A DNA stretch of 64,000 nt from contig JAITUC010000019.1 of the NCBI GenBank assembly GCA_031286585.1, positions 62,001 to 126,000 of the forward strand, written 5' to 3'. The notes below the pieces were generated by a model. The model was given only the letters and a program-made list of their open reading frames with translations. It searched no databases and was not told where the DNA came from. How positions within the stretch are numbered: the first letter of the stretch is position 1; every line of letters starts with the position of its first letter. Position numbers and translations under genes: made by a program. Below, one piece after another: positions 53,246 through 62,349 of the stretch. The DNA is from Delftia acidovorans. GTDB lineage: Bacteria > Pseudomonadota > Gammaproteobacteria > Burkholderiales > Burkholderiaceae_C.

Positions 53246-53716
53246 TCAGCTGGCCTTGATCTCCAGCATGTTGCTGACGTTGTTCACGCCCTTGACGGAC
53301 TTGGCGATGTCGCCGGCACGGGTCTTGAGCGCGTCACTGGGCACCGAGCCGGTCAGCGTGACGGCACCAGCCTTGGTGTCCACATCGATCTTGAGGGCGG
53401 AGATATCGGGTTCCTTGATCAGGTCGGCCTTGATCTGGGCGGTGATGCCTGCATCGTCGAGCGCTGCACCTGCCTGGCTCATGGCGTTGGTGGTGGCCGC
53501 TTCGGCCTTCATCGCGCCTTCCTCGATCTTGGTGCCGGCGCTGCTCATGGCGTTGTCGATCTTCTGGCCGGCGCTTTGCGCGGCCTGCTGGGACTGCTGG
53601 ACGGCGGAGTCGAGCTTCTGGCCTGCGGTGTCTTCGGTCTTTCCGCATGCGGCCAGGCCGAAAGCCAGTGCGGACACGGCGAGGATCTGGTAGCAGCGTT
53701 GGGTGATGAAAGTCAT
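53246..53716 (-). CDS. BON-domain lipoprotein (OsmY-like)
   Basis: 156 residues. A lipoprotein signal peptide (hydrophobic to LAAC, Cys24) precedes a helical Ala/Gln/Lys-rich linker with repeated QKxDxAxxxxQ patterns, then one BON domain (about 88-154, ITAQIKADLIKEPDISALKI, GAVTLTGSVPS). BON proteins bind phospholipid membranes and protect the envelope during osmotic or general stress. AGGAG precedes the ATG. A TTGTCCTACAG element lies 95 bp upstream, shared with the 55-aa gene near 26.6 kb. Confidence 0.92.
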   Translation of the reverse strand: MTFITQRCYQILAVSALAFGLAACGKTEDTAGQKLDSAVQQSQQAAQSAGQKIDNAMSSAGTKIEEGAMKAEAATTNAMSQAGAALDDAGITAQIKADLIKEPDISALKIDVDTKAGAVTLTGSVPSDALKTRAGDIAKSVKGVNNVSNMLEIKAS

Positions 53717-53810
53717 GCGGTTACTCCTTGAATAGTTGTGAGGCGGTCAACACAGGCCTCGACTTTAGGGACCCCACCGGGACAAACCCATACGACGCCG
53801 ACGCAAGCAC

Positions 53811-53821
53811 CTGTAGGACAA
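53811..53821 (-). promoter_or_regulatory. TTGTCCTACAG element upstream of BON gene
   Basis: The minus-strand 11-mer is identical to that at 26685-26695, followed some 36 bp further by a second TTTGTCC. It lies in the divergent BON/SulP control region. Confidence 0.4.
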
Positions 53822-53866
53822 GCCCGAACGTCCCGGCACCATGCCGTTGGCATGACAATAGCGGCC

Positions 53867-55612
53867 ATGCATTCCCTGGCGCGCTGGTTTCCCTTCCTGG
53901 CATGGCCCAAACCCTCGGCAGCCGTGCTGCGCGGGGAGTTCTGGGCCGGTCTCACCGTTGGCCTGATGCTGCTGCCCCAGGGCGTGGCCTATGCAGCGCT
54001 TGCAGGCATGCCGCTGATCACGGGCATTTACGCCTCCATCGTCCCCGCCCTGGTGGCCGTGATGTTCAGCGGCTCGCCACGCCTTGGCGTGGGGCCCACG
54101 GCCTTGAGTGCACTGCTGATCGGCGCCTCCCTCACGGGCCTGGCCGAGCCTGGCTCCGCGCACTGGGTGGCCCTGGCCGCCTGGATGGCGATCCTTTCGG
54201 GCCTGGTGCAGTGGTCGCTGGGCCTGATGCGCGCCGGCTGGCTGCTCAACCTGGTGACCTCGCCCGTGCTCACGGGCTTCACGCAGGCGGCGGCGCTGCT
54301 GATCCTGGCCTCGCAGCTGCCCACGCTGCTGGGCCTGCGCTCGACCTGGAGCGCGGTCTGGAACACGCCTTCGCTGCAGCTTTTCGACTGGCAGTCCATC
54401 GTCTACGGCGTTGCCAGCATTGCGCTGCTGGTGCTGGCCAAGCGCTGGCGCGCGGCCTTTCCCTCGGCCATCTTCATCATTGCGCTGACCGGCGTGATCA
54501 GCTGGGCCACGGGCTTCGCCGATGACGGTGGCGCCGTGGTCGGCCATCTGCCGGCAGGCCTGCCCAGCTTCCAATTGCCGGGATTGCTGAGCTGGGATGA
54601 ATTCGGCGCCCTGGTGATGCCGGTGCTCGTGATCTCGCTGGTGAGCTTTCTGGAGACCGCCTCCAGCGCCCAGGTGGAGCACCAGCAGGCCGGCACGCGC
54701 TGGAACGAGAACCAGGACCTGGTCGCCCAGGGGCTGTCCAAGATCAGTGCGGGCCTGTTCGGCAGCTTTGCCACCAGCGCCTCGTTCTCGCGCTCGGCCG
54801 TGAACCTGCTGGCCGGCGCCAAGACGGGCTGGTCCAACGTGTTCTCCATCCTGCTGGTGGTCATCGTGGTGCTGTGGTTCATCCCGACGCTGTACCACGT
54901 GCCCAAGGCGGCGTTGGCGGCCATTGTGATCACGGCCGTGGTCAACCTGGTCAAGCCTCGCGTGCTGCTGCAGTTGTTCAAGGTGTCGCGCGTGGAGGGC
55001 AGCATTGCGCTGGCCACGCTGCTGCTGACCATCCTCACGGCGCCGCGCATGTACTGGGGCGTGTTCGCGGGCATTGTGCTGAGCCTGGGCTACTTCCTCT
55101 ACCAGCGCCTGCATCCGCGCATCATCGAGGTGGGCCAGCATCCCGACGGCAGCCTGCGCGACCGCAACCTCTGGCAGCTGCCGCCGCTGGCGCCGGGCCT
55201 GCTGGCCCTGCGCATGGATGCCGAGCTGGACTTCGGCTCGGCCTCGGCCCTGGAGCGCCGTATCGGTGAGGAATGGGCGCTGCGCCCGGAGACGCACCAT
55301 CTGTGCCTGCTGGCCCAGCCCATCAACCGCATCGACGTGACGGGGGTGGAGACCTTCGTGCGCCTGCAACTGCTGGCGGCCAAGCGCAGCGGCGTGCTGC
55401 ATGTGGTGGGCCTGAAGCTGCCGGCCGAGCAGGTGCTGCTGCGGGCGGGCGCACTGCACCGCGGACCGCATCTGCGGCTGTACCGCACCGATGCGGAATT
55501 CATCGCGTCCCTGGCGTTGCCGCCGTTCGTGTCGGCACCGGGATCAACATCTGTTACCACCGATGGTGAAAAAGTCGATGCCGGCGCAGCGACAATTGAG
55601 CCTACACACTGA
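53867..55612 (+). CDS. SulP-family anion transporter with STAS domain
   Basis: About 581 residues (ATG 53867; ATG 53852 also possible). The SLC26/SulP core has GLTVGLMLLPQGVAYAALAGMP, SPRLGVGPTALSALLIG and GLFGSFATSASFSRSAVN, with about ten to twelve helices. The C-terminal STAS domain (from about residue 450) includes INRIDVTGVETFVRLQ. It transports sulfate, bicarbonate or dicarboxylates; the substrate is not predictable. The next gene begins inside its 3' end. Confidence 0.92.
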   Translation: MHSLARWFPFLAWPKPSAAVLRGEFWAGLTVGLMLLPQGVAYAALAGMPLITGIYASIVPALVAVMFSGSPRLGVGPTALSALLIGASLTGLAEPGSAHWVALAAWMAILSGLVQWSLGLMRAGWLLNLVTSPVLTGFTQAAALLILASQLPTLLGLRSTWSAVWNTPSLQLFDWQSIVYGVASIALLVLAKRWRAAFPSAIFIIALTGVISWATGFADDGGAVVGHLPAGLPSFQLPGLLSWDEFGALVMPVLVISLVSFLETASSAQVEHQQAGTRWNENQDLVAQGLSKISAGLFGSFATSASFSRSAVNLLAGAKTGWSNVFSILLVVIVVLWFIPTLYHVPKAALAAIVITAVVNLVKPRVLLQLFKVSRVEGSIALATLLLTILTAPRMYWGVFAGIVLSLGYFLYQRLHPRIIEVGQHPDGSLRDRNLWQLPPLAPGLLALRMDAELDFGSASALERRIGEEWALRPETHHLCLLAQPINRIDVTGVETFVRLQLLAAKRSGVLHVVGLKLPAEQVLLRAGALHRGPHLRLYRTDAEFIASLALPPFVSAPGSTSVTTDGEKVDAGAATIEPTH

Positions 55613-56426
55613 TACACTTCACCGGCTTTTCATTCAGCCCTCCGTGACTGCCCCCGCCTCCCACCAATCCGTATACCTGCGCGACCTGCGCCTGGCCACA
55701 GCCCACGCGCTGGTTACCCACGCTGGTGGGGCGGTCCATCTGCCCACGGATTCGCCGACGCGATATCTGCAGGCGCTGATCGACGAACTGTGCTCGCTGT
55801 CGCTGCGCGACCCGCTCACGGGGCTGGCCAACCGCCGCCATTTCCGCACCATTGCCGAGCGCGAGATCGACCGCGTGGCGCGGTCTGGCGAAGCGGCCCT
55901 GATGCTGATGCTGGACATCGACCATTTCAAGCAGATCAACGACCAGCACGGCCATATCGTGGGCGACCGGGTTCTGCAATCGGTGGCGCGTACACTGACC
56001 AATTGCGTGCGCCCCATGGATACGCTGGCCCGCTACGGCGGCGAGGAGTTCGCCATCGTGCTGCCCGCCTGCCCTGCGACATTCGGCGTCTCCGTGGCCG
56101 AACGCATACGCAGCGCCATCGAGCGCATGCCGGTCGTCATCTCACCCACGCTGACGCTGCAGATCACCATCAGCATCGGCGGCGCCTATGCGCTGCAGTG
56201 GATACGCAGCACCACAACCTTGTGGACCGAGCGTGCCGACAAACAGTTGTACCTGGCCAAGTCTGCCGGCCGCAACCGCGTGCACATTGAAGAACAACCT
56301 GACAGTACGGTAAGCGCGGAGGAAAAAAGCCTGCTTTTCGGACCTTTGTATGCCCCGTCCCCGTTTGACAATGGGCTGAATCCAGATATTGCAACCGATG
56401 TGGACCCCGAAGATGGACTCCGCTGA
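55563..56426 (+). CDS. Diguanylate cyclase (GGDEF domain)
   Basis: About 287 residues. The N-terminal 85 residues are of unknown type. The GGDEF domain (about 95-250) opens with LRDPLTGLANRRHFRTIAER, has the metal-binding MLDIDHFKQINDQHGH and an intact active site GGEEF. An RPMD sequence five residues upstream fits the RxxD inhibitory site. No membrane helix is visible, so it is probably cytoplasmic. The start is uncertain: ATG 55563 overlaps sulP by 50 bp, and a GTG near 55644 is the alternative. It overlaps the following MinD-like gene by 14 bp. Confidence 0.9.
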   Translation: MVKKSMPAQRQLSLHTDTLHRLFIQPSVTAPASHQSVYLRDLRLATAHALVTHAGGAVHLPTDSPTRYLQALIDELCSLSLRDPLTGLANRRHFRTIAEREIDRVARSGEAALMLMLDIDHFKQINDQHGHIVGDRVLQSVARTLTNCVRPMDTLARYGGEEFAIVLPACPATFGVSVAERIRSAIERMPVVISPTLTLQITISIGGAYALQWIRSTTTLWTERADKQLYLAKSAGRNRVHIEEQPDSTVSAEEKSLLFGPLYAPSPFDNGLNPDIATDVDPEDGLR

Positions 56427-57282
56427 TAGCCCGGTGGTAAGCGACAACGCCATTCCCCACCCCTCCCTGCCCGCTGCCGTTCCGATGAGCGATGCCGTGC
56501 GCGCCAAGCCGCGCGGACACATCATCGCCGTGACCAGTGGCAAGGGCGGCGTGGGCAAGACCTTCGTTTCGGCCAATCTGGCCGCAGCGCTGACACGCCA
56601 TGGCCTCAAGGTCCTGGTGCTTGACGCCGACCTGGGTCTGGCCAACCTGGATGTGGTGCTCAACCTCTACCCCAAGGTCACGCTGCACGATGTATTCACC
56701 GGCCGTTCGTCGCTGGAGGAAGCCATCCTGCCGGCGCCCGGAGGCTACTCGGTGCTGCTGGCAGGCTCCGGGATGATCGAGTATTCGCGGCTCACGCCCG
56801 AGATCCGCCAGCAGTTCACGCACACCATCGAGACACTGGCCCCGCGCTACGACATCGTGCTGCTGGACACCGGCGCAGGCATCTCGGACGTGGTGCTGTT
56901 CTCCGTATCCATGGCCACCGAGGTGCTGGTCATTGCCACGCCCGAACCCACCTCGCTGACCGATGCCTATGCGGCCATCAAGGTGCTGGCCATCCAGCAA
57001 AAGCGCCAGCAGATCCGCCTGGCCATCAACCAGGCGGCACGCCCCGGAGATGGCCGCGCCATCACGGGCCAGCTGCAGCAGGTGCTCAACCGCTTTGTCA
57101 GCACGGCCTCCGGCGAGCCATTGCGGCTCACGCACCTGGGCGACATCCCCTCCGACCCGGCGGTGCGCGAGGCCGTGATGCGCCGCCAGTTGCTGCTGCA
57201 TTCCATGCCCGGCGCACCGGCTTCGCTGGCCGTGGCCCAGCTGGCCAATAAAATCAAGACCCTGCTGGTGTCGGGCGGCTGA
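56413..57282 (+). CDS. MinD/ParA-family ATPase, FlhG/FleN-like
   Basis: 289 residues with a deviant Walker [39 protein letters not shown] (Walker A' / FleN-type GLANxD) and [25 protein letters not shown]. The pattern is closest to FlhG/FleN/YlxH, ATPases that limit flagellar number or placement. No flhF is nearby. In Pseudomonas, FleN works with the c-di-GMP receptor FleQ, so overlap with a diguanylate cyclase gene is suggestive. Start at 56413 (MDSADSPV); a TTG at 56389 is also in frame. Confidence 0.85.
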   Translation: MDSADSPVVSDNAIPHPSLPAAVPMSDAVRAKPRGHIIAVTSGKGGVGKTFVSANLAAALTRHGLKVLVLDADLGLANLDVVLNLYPKVTLHDVFTGRSSLEEAILPAPGGYSVLLAGSGMIEYSRLTPEIRQQFTHTIETLAPRYDIVLLDTGAGISDVVLFSVSMATEVLVIATPEPTSLTDAYAAIKVLAIQQKRQQIRLAINQAARPGDGRAITGQLQQVLNRFVSTASGEPLRLTHLGDIPSDPAVREAVMRRQLLLHSMPGAPASLAVAQLANKIKTLLVSGG

Positions 57283-57347
57283 TCGGGCCGCCCCTCGCCG
57301 GCGACCCGATCCAACCTGCGGCCCTTGCCGCCCCCGCCTGCCTGCCT

Positions 57348-58121
57348 GTGCCCGATATCCTCAATATTTCCTGCTACAAGTTCACGCCGCTGCCCGATGC
57401 AGCGGCGCTGCGCGACACCCTGGCCGAACGCGCCCAGGCCCTGGCGCTCAAGGGCACCATCCTTCTGGCCGAGGAAGGCATCAACTTCTTCCTGGCCGGC
57501 CCCGCCCAGGCGGTGCACAGCTTCGTTGACCAGTTGCGCGCCGATGAGCGCTTTGCCGACCTGGCGCCCAAGGAAAGCTGGTCCGACACCGTGCCGTTTC
57601 GCAAGATGCTGGTCAAGGTCAAGCGCGAGATCATCCGCATGGACCACCCTACCATCCGCCCGGCAGAGGGCCGCGCGCCATCGGTCAGCCCCGCTACGCT
57701 GCGCCGCTGGCTGGAGCAGGGCCACGATGACGAGGGCCGCGAGGTGGTGACGCTGGACACGCGCAACGACTTCGAGGTCGATGCCGGCGCCTTCAAGGAC
57801 ACCATCGACTGGCGCATCACCAAGTTCACCGAGTTCCCGCCTGCGCTGCGCGCCCACAAGGCCGACCTGGCCGGCAAGACCGTGGTCAGCTACTGCACGG
57901 GCGGCATACGCTGCGAGAAGGCCGCCATCCTGATGCGGGACGAGGGCCTGGAGCATGTCTACCAACTGGAAGGCGGCATCCTCAAGTACTTCGAGGAAAC
58001 CGACGGCGCCTTCTATGACGGCGGCTGCTTCGTCTTTGACGAGCGCCGGGCCGTGGGCGCAGACCTGGCCATCACGCCCCTGGCTCCGACGGAACCGGCA
58101 GACCCGCCAGGCAAGGCTTAG
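57348..58121 (+). CDS. trhO: tRNA U34 hydroxylase TrhO (rhodanese family, YceA-like)
   Basis: 257 residues. N-terminal TrhO domain ([27 protein letters not shown]) and C-terminal rhodanese domain with active-site loop [12 protein letters not shown]; the two cysteines are typical of the TrhO group. The family performs oxygen-dependent hydroxylation of tRNA uridine-34 to ho5U. The start is GTG 57348. Slightly shorter than E. coli TrhO (350), which has a long extra C-terminal region. Its stop codon overlaps that of the convergent flavodoxin gene. Confidence 0.88.
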   Translation: MPDILNISCYKFTPLPDAAALRDTLAERAQALALKGTILLAEEGINFFLAGPAQAVHSFVDQLRADERFADLAPKESWSDTVPFRKMLVKVKREIIRMDHPTIRPAEGRAPSVSPATLRRWLEQGHDDEGREVVTLDTRNDFEVDAGAFKDTIDWRITKFTEFPPALRAHKADLAGKTVVSYCTGGIRCEKAAILMRDEGLEHVYQLEGGILKYFEETDGAFYDGGCFVFDERRAVGADLAITPLAPTEPADPPGKA

Positions 58122-58672
58122 GCCTTCAGGCGCAGTGCCTGCTGCGCCACGCGCTCGCCGAACACGCGCGCCGTCTCCAGGTCGCCTGGCAGCATCTCTG
58201 CGGCCGAGGCATCCGAGGCCGACTGCGCCATGGCACCGCTGAAGGCGCCTATCCAGTTGAGGTCATTGCGCTGCGCGGCGCGCGCGTTGGACGGCAGCAT
58301 GCCGCTGCCCACCCACAGGCCACCATGCTGCATGGCCAGCTGGAACAGGTAGTCCAGCGTGGTCTGCTTGTTGCCATTGACGCTGGCGCTGTTGGTGAAG
58401 CCGGCGAACAGCTTGTCCTTCCAGGCCTGCACGAACCACGGCTTGGAAGAGGCATCGGCAAAGCGCTTGAACTGCCAGCTCGGCCCGCCCATGTAGGTGG
58501 GCGATCCAAAGACGATGGCGTCTGCCGCCGCCAGCAATTCCCAGCCCCCCGCGGGCAACTGGCCGTCGCTGTCGATCGACAGCATGCGCGCGCCCGCGCC
58601 GTCGGCCACGGCCTGGGCCATGCGCTGGGTGTGCCCGTAACCCGAGTGGTAGACCACCACGATATCTGCCAT
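58118..58672 (-). CDS. WrbA-like flavodoxin-family NAD(P)H:quinone oxidoreductase
   Basis: 184 residues with a flavodoxin fold: the FMN phosphate loop in [17 protein letters not shown], and [22 protein letters not shown], the WrbA/flavodoxin signature. WrbA-type enzymes reduce quinones by two electrons and protect against redox cycling. It lies downstream of pirin and DoxX genes on the same strand, though an intervening hairpin may separate transcripts. Start at 58672 ([11 protein letters not shown]). Confidence 0.88.
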   Translation of the reverse strand: MADIVVVYHSGYGHTQRMAQAVADGAGARMLSIDSDGQLPAGGWELLAAADAIVFGSPTYMGGPSWQFKRFADASSKPWFVQAWKDKLFAGFTNSASVNGNKQTTLDYLFQLAMQHGGLWVGSGMLPSNARAAQRNDLNWIGAFSGAMAQSASDASAAEMLPGDLETARVFGERVAQQALRLKA

Positions 58673-58740
58673 ACAAGAAATCCTCAGGCGCCGTTCACGG
58701 CCGCAGGCCGGGAGGCGCCCCATACATCAATCCATCACAC

Positions 58741-58773
58741 GCCAAAAGGCCCCGCAGCGCTGCTGCGGGGCCC
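58741..58773 (-). terminator. Terminator of pirin-doxX unit
   Basis: GC-rich stem GGCCCCGCAG/CTGCGGGGCC around a short loop, with TTTTGG downstream on the minus strand, between doxX and the wrbA-like gene. Confidence 0.6.
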
Positions 58774-58828
58774 ACTCAAGGCAGTAGCCTAACAAAAATC
58801 AGGGACTGGCCAACGCTGCCCGACCCAC

Positions 58829-59236
58829 TCAAGGGCGCCGCGCATCCACGCTCCAGCCGCCGGCACCGTGGGCGGCAAAGCCCAGCAGGCCGCCAGTCAC
58901 GGCGATGTTCTTCCAGAACAGCAGCTGCTGCATCATGGCCGCGTCGGCCGGCACGCTCCAGTAGGTGTGAAAGAAGAAGCTGGCCACCAGCGTGAAGAAC
59001 GCCAGCACCAGGGCTGCCCAGCGCGTGCACCAGCCCAGCAGCAAGGCCAGGCCGCCGACGATCTCCACCACCAGGGCAATGGCCACGCCGATCTGGGGCA
59101 TGGGCATGCCTACTGATGCGGCATAGCCCACGGTCCCGGCGAAGCCTCCGATTTTCTGAAAGCCCGCAGGCACGAACATCAGCGCGATCAGAATGCGGCC
59201 GGCCAGCGCCAGCGGGTTGCTCAGACGGTTCAACAT
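58829..59236 (-). CDS. DoxX-family membrane protein
   Basis: 135 residues with four membrane helices: ALAGRILIALMFVPAGFQKI opening, GVAIALVVEIVGGLALLLGW, VLAFFTLVASFFFHTYW and NIAVTGGLLGFA. The DoxX family often accompanies quinone- or thiol-stress genes. It follows the pirin gene by 22 bp, so the two form an operon. Start at 59236 (MLNRLSNPLA). Confidence 0.92.
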   Translation of the reverse strand: MLNRLSNPLALAGRILIALMFVPAGFQKIGGFAGTVGYAASVGMPMPQIGVAIALVVEIVGGLALLLGWCTRWAALVLAFFTLVASFFFHTYWSVPADAAMMQQLLFWKNIAVTGGLLGFAAHGAGGWSVDARRP

Positions 59237-59258
59237 GATGGGTACTCCTCGTGAATTC

Positions 59259-59960
59259 TCAGGCTTGCAGATCGAACACCAGGACCTCGGACTGCTCCCC
59301 GTCGTGCAGGCGCAGTCGCGGTTCATTCTCCACAAGCGCCGCATCGCCCGTTGTCAGCCGTTGCCCATTGACGCTCAGCGCGCCGCGCACCAGGTGCACA
59401 TAGGTCTTGCGGCCGGCAGGCAGTTCCAGCTCGGCCTGCTCATCGCCGTCGAACAGCCCGGCATACAGCCGCGCATCGGCATGGACGATGACCGAGCCAT
59501 CGGCACCATCGGGCGAGGCCACCAGCCGCAGCCGGCCGCGCTTTTCCTCGTCGGCAAAGGCTTTTTGCGCATAGCCGGGCGCAATGCCCGTCTCGCTGGG
59601 CAGCAGCCAGATCTGCAGGAAATGCGTGGTCTGTCCCGGCGCATGGTTGTGCTCGCTGTGGACCACGCCCGAGCCGGCGCTCATGCGCTGCACCTCGCCG
59701 GGCGAGATGGTCTGCTCGTTGCCCATGCTGTCCTTGTGCGAGAGCCGGCCTTCGAGCACGTAGCTGATGATCTCCATGTCCTTGTGCCCATGGGAGCCGA
59801 AGCCCGTGCCCGGGGCGATGTGGTCCTCGTTGATCACGCGCAGGTTGCCGAAGCCCATGTGGCGCGGATCGTGGTAGCCCGCGAAGGAGAAGCTGTGGTG
59901 CGAGCGCAGCCAGCCATGATCGGCATGGCCGCGTTCCCGGGATTTGCGCAGGGCGATCAT
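59259..59960 (-). CDS. Pirin-family protein (YhhW-like)
   Basis: 233 residues, two cupin domains. The metal site residues are in GFGSHGHKDMEIISYVLEG (HxH...E) and SGVVHSEHNH. YhhW-type pirins show quercetinase (quercetin 2,3-dioxygenase) activity in vitro. The start at 59960 (MIALRKSRERGHADHGWL) is the conserved N-terminus. First gene of the pirin-doxX unit, divergent from a LysR gene across 133 bp containing a TTCAAA/TTTGAA dyad. Confidence 0.93.
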   Translation of the reverse strand: MIALRKSRERGHADHGWLRSHHSFSFAGYHDPRHMGFGNLRVINEDHIAPGTGFGSHGHKDMEIISYVLEGRLSHKDSMGNEQTISPGEVQRMSAGSGVVHSEHNHAPGQTTHFLQIWLLPSETGIAPGYAQKAFADEEKRGRLRLVASPDGADGSVIVHADARLYAGLFDGDEQAELELPAGRKTYVHLVRGALSVNGQRLTTGDAALVENEPRLRLHDGEQSEVLVFDLQA

Positions 59961-60064
59961 GTTTTTGTCCCTTTCCAACTTGTCAGATCTTCGAAACTCT
60001 TGCGTCGATGGCTCACTGTAGAAGCCGTTGCCGCAGGCAGGGCGCAGCAGGTTTGATGGCATCA

Positions 60065-60079
60065 TTCAAAGCTTTTGAA
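60065..60079. promoter_or_regulatory. LysR-type dyad in pirin/LysR intergenic region
   Basis: TTCAAAGCTTTTGAA: inverted arms TTCAAA and TTTGAA with a 3-bp spacer, 15 bp upstream of the LysR start codon and about 105 bp upstream of pirin. Size and position suit a LysR binding site controlling both directions. Confidence 0.55.
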
Positions 60080-60093
60080 ACCATAACGCCCCC

Positions 60094-61032
60094 ATGCCCA
60101 GCCCGCGCGACGTGCTCACCCCCGACAGCCTGGCCATGCTCCAGGCCATTGCCGAGGCCGGCAGCTTTGCCGCTGCCGCACGCCAGCTGGGCCTGGTGCC
60201 CAGTGCCCTGACCTACCGTGTGCGCCAGATCGAAGATGCGCTGGACGTGCTGCTGTTCGACCGCCGCTCGCGCCACGCCCAGCCCACCGAGGCCGGCCGG
60301 GAACTGCTGCGCGAAGGAGTGCGCCTGCTGCACGAGATCGACACCGTGGCCCACCGCGTGCGCCGCGTGGCCACGGGCTGGGAGCCGCACCTGACCATCG
60401 TGGTCGATGGCGCCGTGGCGCGCACGCCGATGCTGGAGCTGGTCGAGGCCTTCTACGCCATGCAGCCGCCCACGCGCCTGAAGCTGCGCGACGGCATCCT
60501 CACCGGCACGCTGGAGACGCTGACCTCGGGCCGCGCCGACCTGGCCATCGGCGTGGCCGTCAACTCCAGCAACGTGGCAGGCCTGCAGGCCTGCGAGCTG
60601 GGCGAGCTGGACTTTGTCTTTGCCGTGGCACCCCACCATCCGCTGGCCACGGCGCCCGAGCCCATCACCGACGCCACCTTGCTGCAGCACCGCATCATCG
60701 CCGTGGCCGATTCAGGCCTGCGCGACAGCGCCAGCATGGGCCTGCTCAGCGGCCAGGACATCTTCACCGTGGACTCCATGCAGGCCAAGATCGAGGCCCA
60801 GGTGCGCGGAATAGGCTGCGGCTTCCTGCCTCATTTCATGGCCGATGTGTATGTGCAGGCCGGCCTGCTGGTGACCCGCCAGGTCGCCCGCCCCTCGCGC
60901 AACGTGCGCGTGCACTACGCCTGGTCCGGCGCGCCGCAGCAGGTCCCGCCGCGTGCGCTGCAGTGGTGGCTGCAGCAGTTGGAGAGCCCCGCCACGCGCC
61001 GCGCTCTCATGGAAAATCATCACCGACATTGA
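60094..61032 (+). CDS. LysR-family transcriptional regulator
   Basis: 312 residues: HTH domain (DSLAMLQAIAEAGSFAAAARQLGLVPSALTYRVRQIE seen in parts) and a LysR effector domain. YafC/AaeR-like regulators of this type commonly stand divergent from pirin/DoxX or quinone-stress genes. Here it faces pirin-doxX with a dyad between; it probably controls that unit and itself. Confidence 0.93.
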   Translation: MPSPRDVLTPDSLAMLQAIAEAGSFAAAARQLGLVPSALTYRVRQIEDALDVLLFDRRSRHAQPTEAGRELLREGVRLLHEIDTVAHRVRRVATGWEPHLTIVVDGAVARTPMLELVEAFYAMQPPTRLKLRDGILTGTLETLTSGRADLAIGVAVNSSNVAGLQACELGELDFVFAVAPHHPLATAPEPITDATLLQHRIIAVADSGLRDSASMGLLSGQDIFTVDSMQAKIEAQVRGIGCGFLPHFMADVYVQAGLLVTRQVARPSRNVRVHYAWSGAPQQVPPRALQWWLQQLESPATRRALMENHHRH

Positions 61033-61166
61033 GCTGGCGCACGCCGCCGGGCGGTCTGCGCGGGTGTAGAGTGGTTACAGGTCCCGGCCTGCCACGCCGC
61101 TGCGGTGCGACAGGCCGGAAAGGACATGCTTCCCGGAATCTGCCACTGCCCGCAAAGGTCTGCTCC

Positions 61167-62294
61167 ATGAACGCTTCCCGCGCCGCCTCCAAGTCCACGG
61201 TCAAGAAAAAGGCCACCAAGCCCCCCGAAGCCTCCAAGGCACGCCCCGAAGCCGGCGCACGCCGCATTGCCGTGATTGGCGCCGGCATGGCGGGCCTGGC
61301 CTGCGCACGCACGCTGATGCAGGCCGGCCACGATGTCCATGTCTACGAGCGGCTGCCCCAGGTGGGCGGGCGCATGCGCTCGGTCAACGCCGCGCAGGGA
61401 GCCTTCGACATAGGCGCGCAGTATTTCACCGTGCGCGACAAGCGCTTCGAACTGGCCCTTCAGACCGTGCCCGGCCTGTGCCGCCCCTGGAGCGTGAGCA
61501 CGCTGCGCGTGCTGGACGCGCAGGGCCGCCAGTCCAGCGCCGCGCCCGCCCCGACCGAAGCCCATTGGGTGGCCACGCCCGACATGCAGGCCCTGCCGCT
61601 GGCCTGGGCCGCGCCGCTGTGGGATGCCGACCGCCTGCACCTGGGCCAGCGCGTGACCCGGCTCGAACGCCAGCCCGGCCCGCGGGGCTGGAGCCTGCAT
61701 GTGGAGACAACCGAGCCGACCACGCAGATCCGCGCAGGCTTCGATGACGTGATACTCGCCCTGCCCGCGCCCCAGGCGCGCCAGCTGCTGCAGACCACGC
61801 CCCTTGCACTGTCGCTGGTACAGGGCATGGCGGCCGTGGAAATGGCGCCCTGCTGGGCGCTGACGCTGTCCTACCCCATGGCCACCGAGGCGGGCCTGTC
61901 CACCCTGGGGCCGCAGTGGAATGCGGCCCGCACCACGCATGAGCGCGCGGTCTGGGTGGCACGCGAGTCTTCCAAGCCGGGCCGCTCCCAAAGCGAGCGA
62001 TGGACCGTGCTGGCCAGCCCCCAATGGTCGCAGGAGCACCGCGCCGACGACGCCCCGCGCGTGCTGGCCAAGATGCAGAAGGCCTTTGGCGAAATCACGC
62101 GCATCCGCATTCCTCCCCGCCATGCCAGCGTCTACCTCTGGCCCCATGCCCAGACCCTGTCGCCACTGGGCCGCAGCCATTTGCGCAACAAGGATGCGGG
62201 CCTGGGCCTGTGCGGCGACTGGTGCATTGGCCGCCGCGTGGAGGATGCCTTTGTCTCGGGACTGGAAATGGCCCTGGCGTTGGTCGCGGACTGA
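61167..62294 (+). CDS. FAD-dependent amine oxidase-like (renalase-type) oxidoreductase
   Basis: 375 residues. A basic, lysine-rich N-terminal 30 residues precede the FAD motif IAVIGAGMAGLACARTL, the YERLPQVGGRMRS block and AFDIGAQYFTVRD, typical of renalase-like NAD(P)/FAD-dependent proteins. The C-terminal LGLCGDWCIGRRVEDAFVSG closes the FAD site. The bacterial renalase reaction is oxidation of off-pathway dihydronicotinamide isomers; that activity is inferred. Start ATG 61167. Confidence 0.85.
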   Translation: MNASRAASKSTVKKKATKPPEASKARPEAGARRIAVIGAGMAGLACARTLMQAGHDVHVYERLPQVGGRMRSVNAAQGAFDIGAQYFTVRDKRFELALQTVPGLCRPWSVSTLRVLDAQGRQSSAAPAPTEAHWVATPDMQALPLAWAAPLWDADRLHLGQRVTRLERQPGPRGWSLHVETTEPTTQIRAGFDDVILALPAPQARQLLQTTPLALSLVQGMAAVEMAPCWALTLSYPMATEAGLSTLGPQWNAARTTHERAVWVARESSKPGRSQSERWTVLASPQWSQEHRADDAPRVLAKMQKAFGEITRIRIPPRHASVYLWPHAQTLSPLGRSHLRNKDAGLGLCGDWCIGRRVEDAFVSGLEMALALVAD

Positions 62295-62349
62295 CCCAGG
62301 CCACCAGGTCCTGGCAAGGGGCGGCGCAAGGCCTTAACATCCGGCCCCG

